From: Moritella sp. F3
GTDB lineage: Bacteria; Pseudomonadota; Gammaproteobacteria; Enterobacterales; Moritellaceae
Length of the DNA: 64,000 bases
Assembly (NCBI RefSeq): GCF_015082335.1
Contig: NZ_BLRL01000005.1
Location: 217,494 to 281,493, forward strand
Direction of reading: 5' to 3'
Below are positions 63,938-64,000 of the stretch, in pieces. The translations under genes were made by a program, and so were the position numbers. The number at the start of each line of letters is the position of its first letter. Position 1 is the first letter of the stretch. The notes under the pieces were generated by a model that saw only the letters and a list, made by a program, of their open reading frames with translations, was not told the origin of the DNA and ran no database searches.

Positions 63938-64000
63938 TGGCTCCCTTTGCTAGACTTGAACTAGCGACATATGGATTAACAGTCCACCGTTCTACCAACT
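63938..64000 (-). tRNA. tRNA-Asn (GTT), cut by the window end
   Basis: Partial fourth copy (3' part only), with CCA, T-arm, anticodon GTT and D-arm bases present. It differs from the others by one base in the acceptor 3' strand (AAAGGGA for AAGGGGA), and its spacer is shorter (46 bases) and unrelated, so it is the older ancestral copy. The 5' end lies outside the window. Confidence 0.92.

Overview
The window reads as chromosome of a marine, probably cold-adapted, gammaproteobacterium near Moritella/Psychromonas/Shewanella. The reasons are the gene neighbourhoods (rnfABCDGE followed by nth, rnt beside motY, dnaX followed by ybaB, qmcA-like beside nfeD), the AT-rich intergenic DNA, the many c-di-GMP and chemotaxis proteins, and sodium-linked systems (MotY, Rnf, two Na+/H+ antiporter families). 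The genus is inferred from recall of these families, not from a search.

Layout. 1-9.5 kb: small metabolic and regulatory genes (tautomerase, two LysR regulators, an NTF2-like protein, a 2OG-Fe(II) oxygenase, a CPA1 antiporter), a CHASE-GGDEF diguanylate cyclase and an Aer-like chemoreceptor. 9.7-15.4 kb: a DcuS/CitA-type two-component system facing a tripartite tricarboxylate transporter (tctCBA). 15.6-16.5 kb: a YihG-like acyltransferase. 17.0-22.6 kb: a curli (functional amyloid) locus in two converging operons, csgDEFG on + and csgB-csgA-(csgC-like) on -, separated by a decayed IS3-type transposase fragment. 23-24.6 kb: SPFH and NfeD membrane-organising pair. 24.6-33.1 kb: an accessory catabolic cluster made of a LysR regulator, RidA, a semialdehyde dehydrogenase, an M19 dipeptidase-like protein that lacks key metal ligands, a BCCT transporter and two proteins I do not recognise. 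33.1-43.7 kb: an HD-GYP phosphodiesterase, dusC, apt, dnaX (with an E. coli-type -1 frameshift site) and ybaB, then a four-gene J-domain operon of unknown function lying between ybaB and recR. 43.9-53.6 kb: sodB, grxD, an Na+/H+ antiporter-like gene, a YfiM-like gene, rnt, motY, gloA, satP, apbE and mgtE. 54.3-61.3 kb: rnfABCDGE-nth. 61.4-63.3 kb: a catalytically degenerate GGDEF-EAL protein. The window ends in a tandem array of tRNA-Asn genes, the last cut by the window edge.

How the parts fit. The curli locus, the diguanylate cyclase, the HD-GYP protein and the degenerate GGDEF-EAL receptor-like protein are the pieces of a c-di-GMP controlled biofilm programme. ApbE, which attaches FMN to RnfD and RnfG, is encoded a few kb from the Rnf operon that needs it.

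The best candidates for undescribed biology are: the BCCT/M19/ALDH/RidA cluster with its two unknown proteins; the J-domain operon with three acidic partner proteins; a long, charge-patterned CsgA followed by an intrinsic terminator that overlaps the start of the next gene; and a possible 17-residue Mg2+-sensing-type leader peptide upstream of mgtE.
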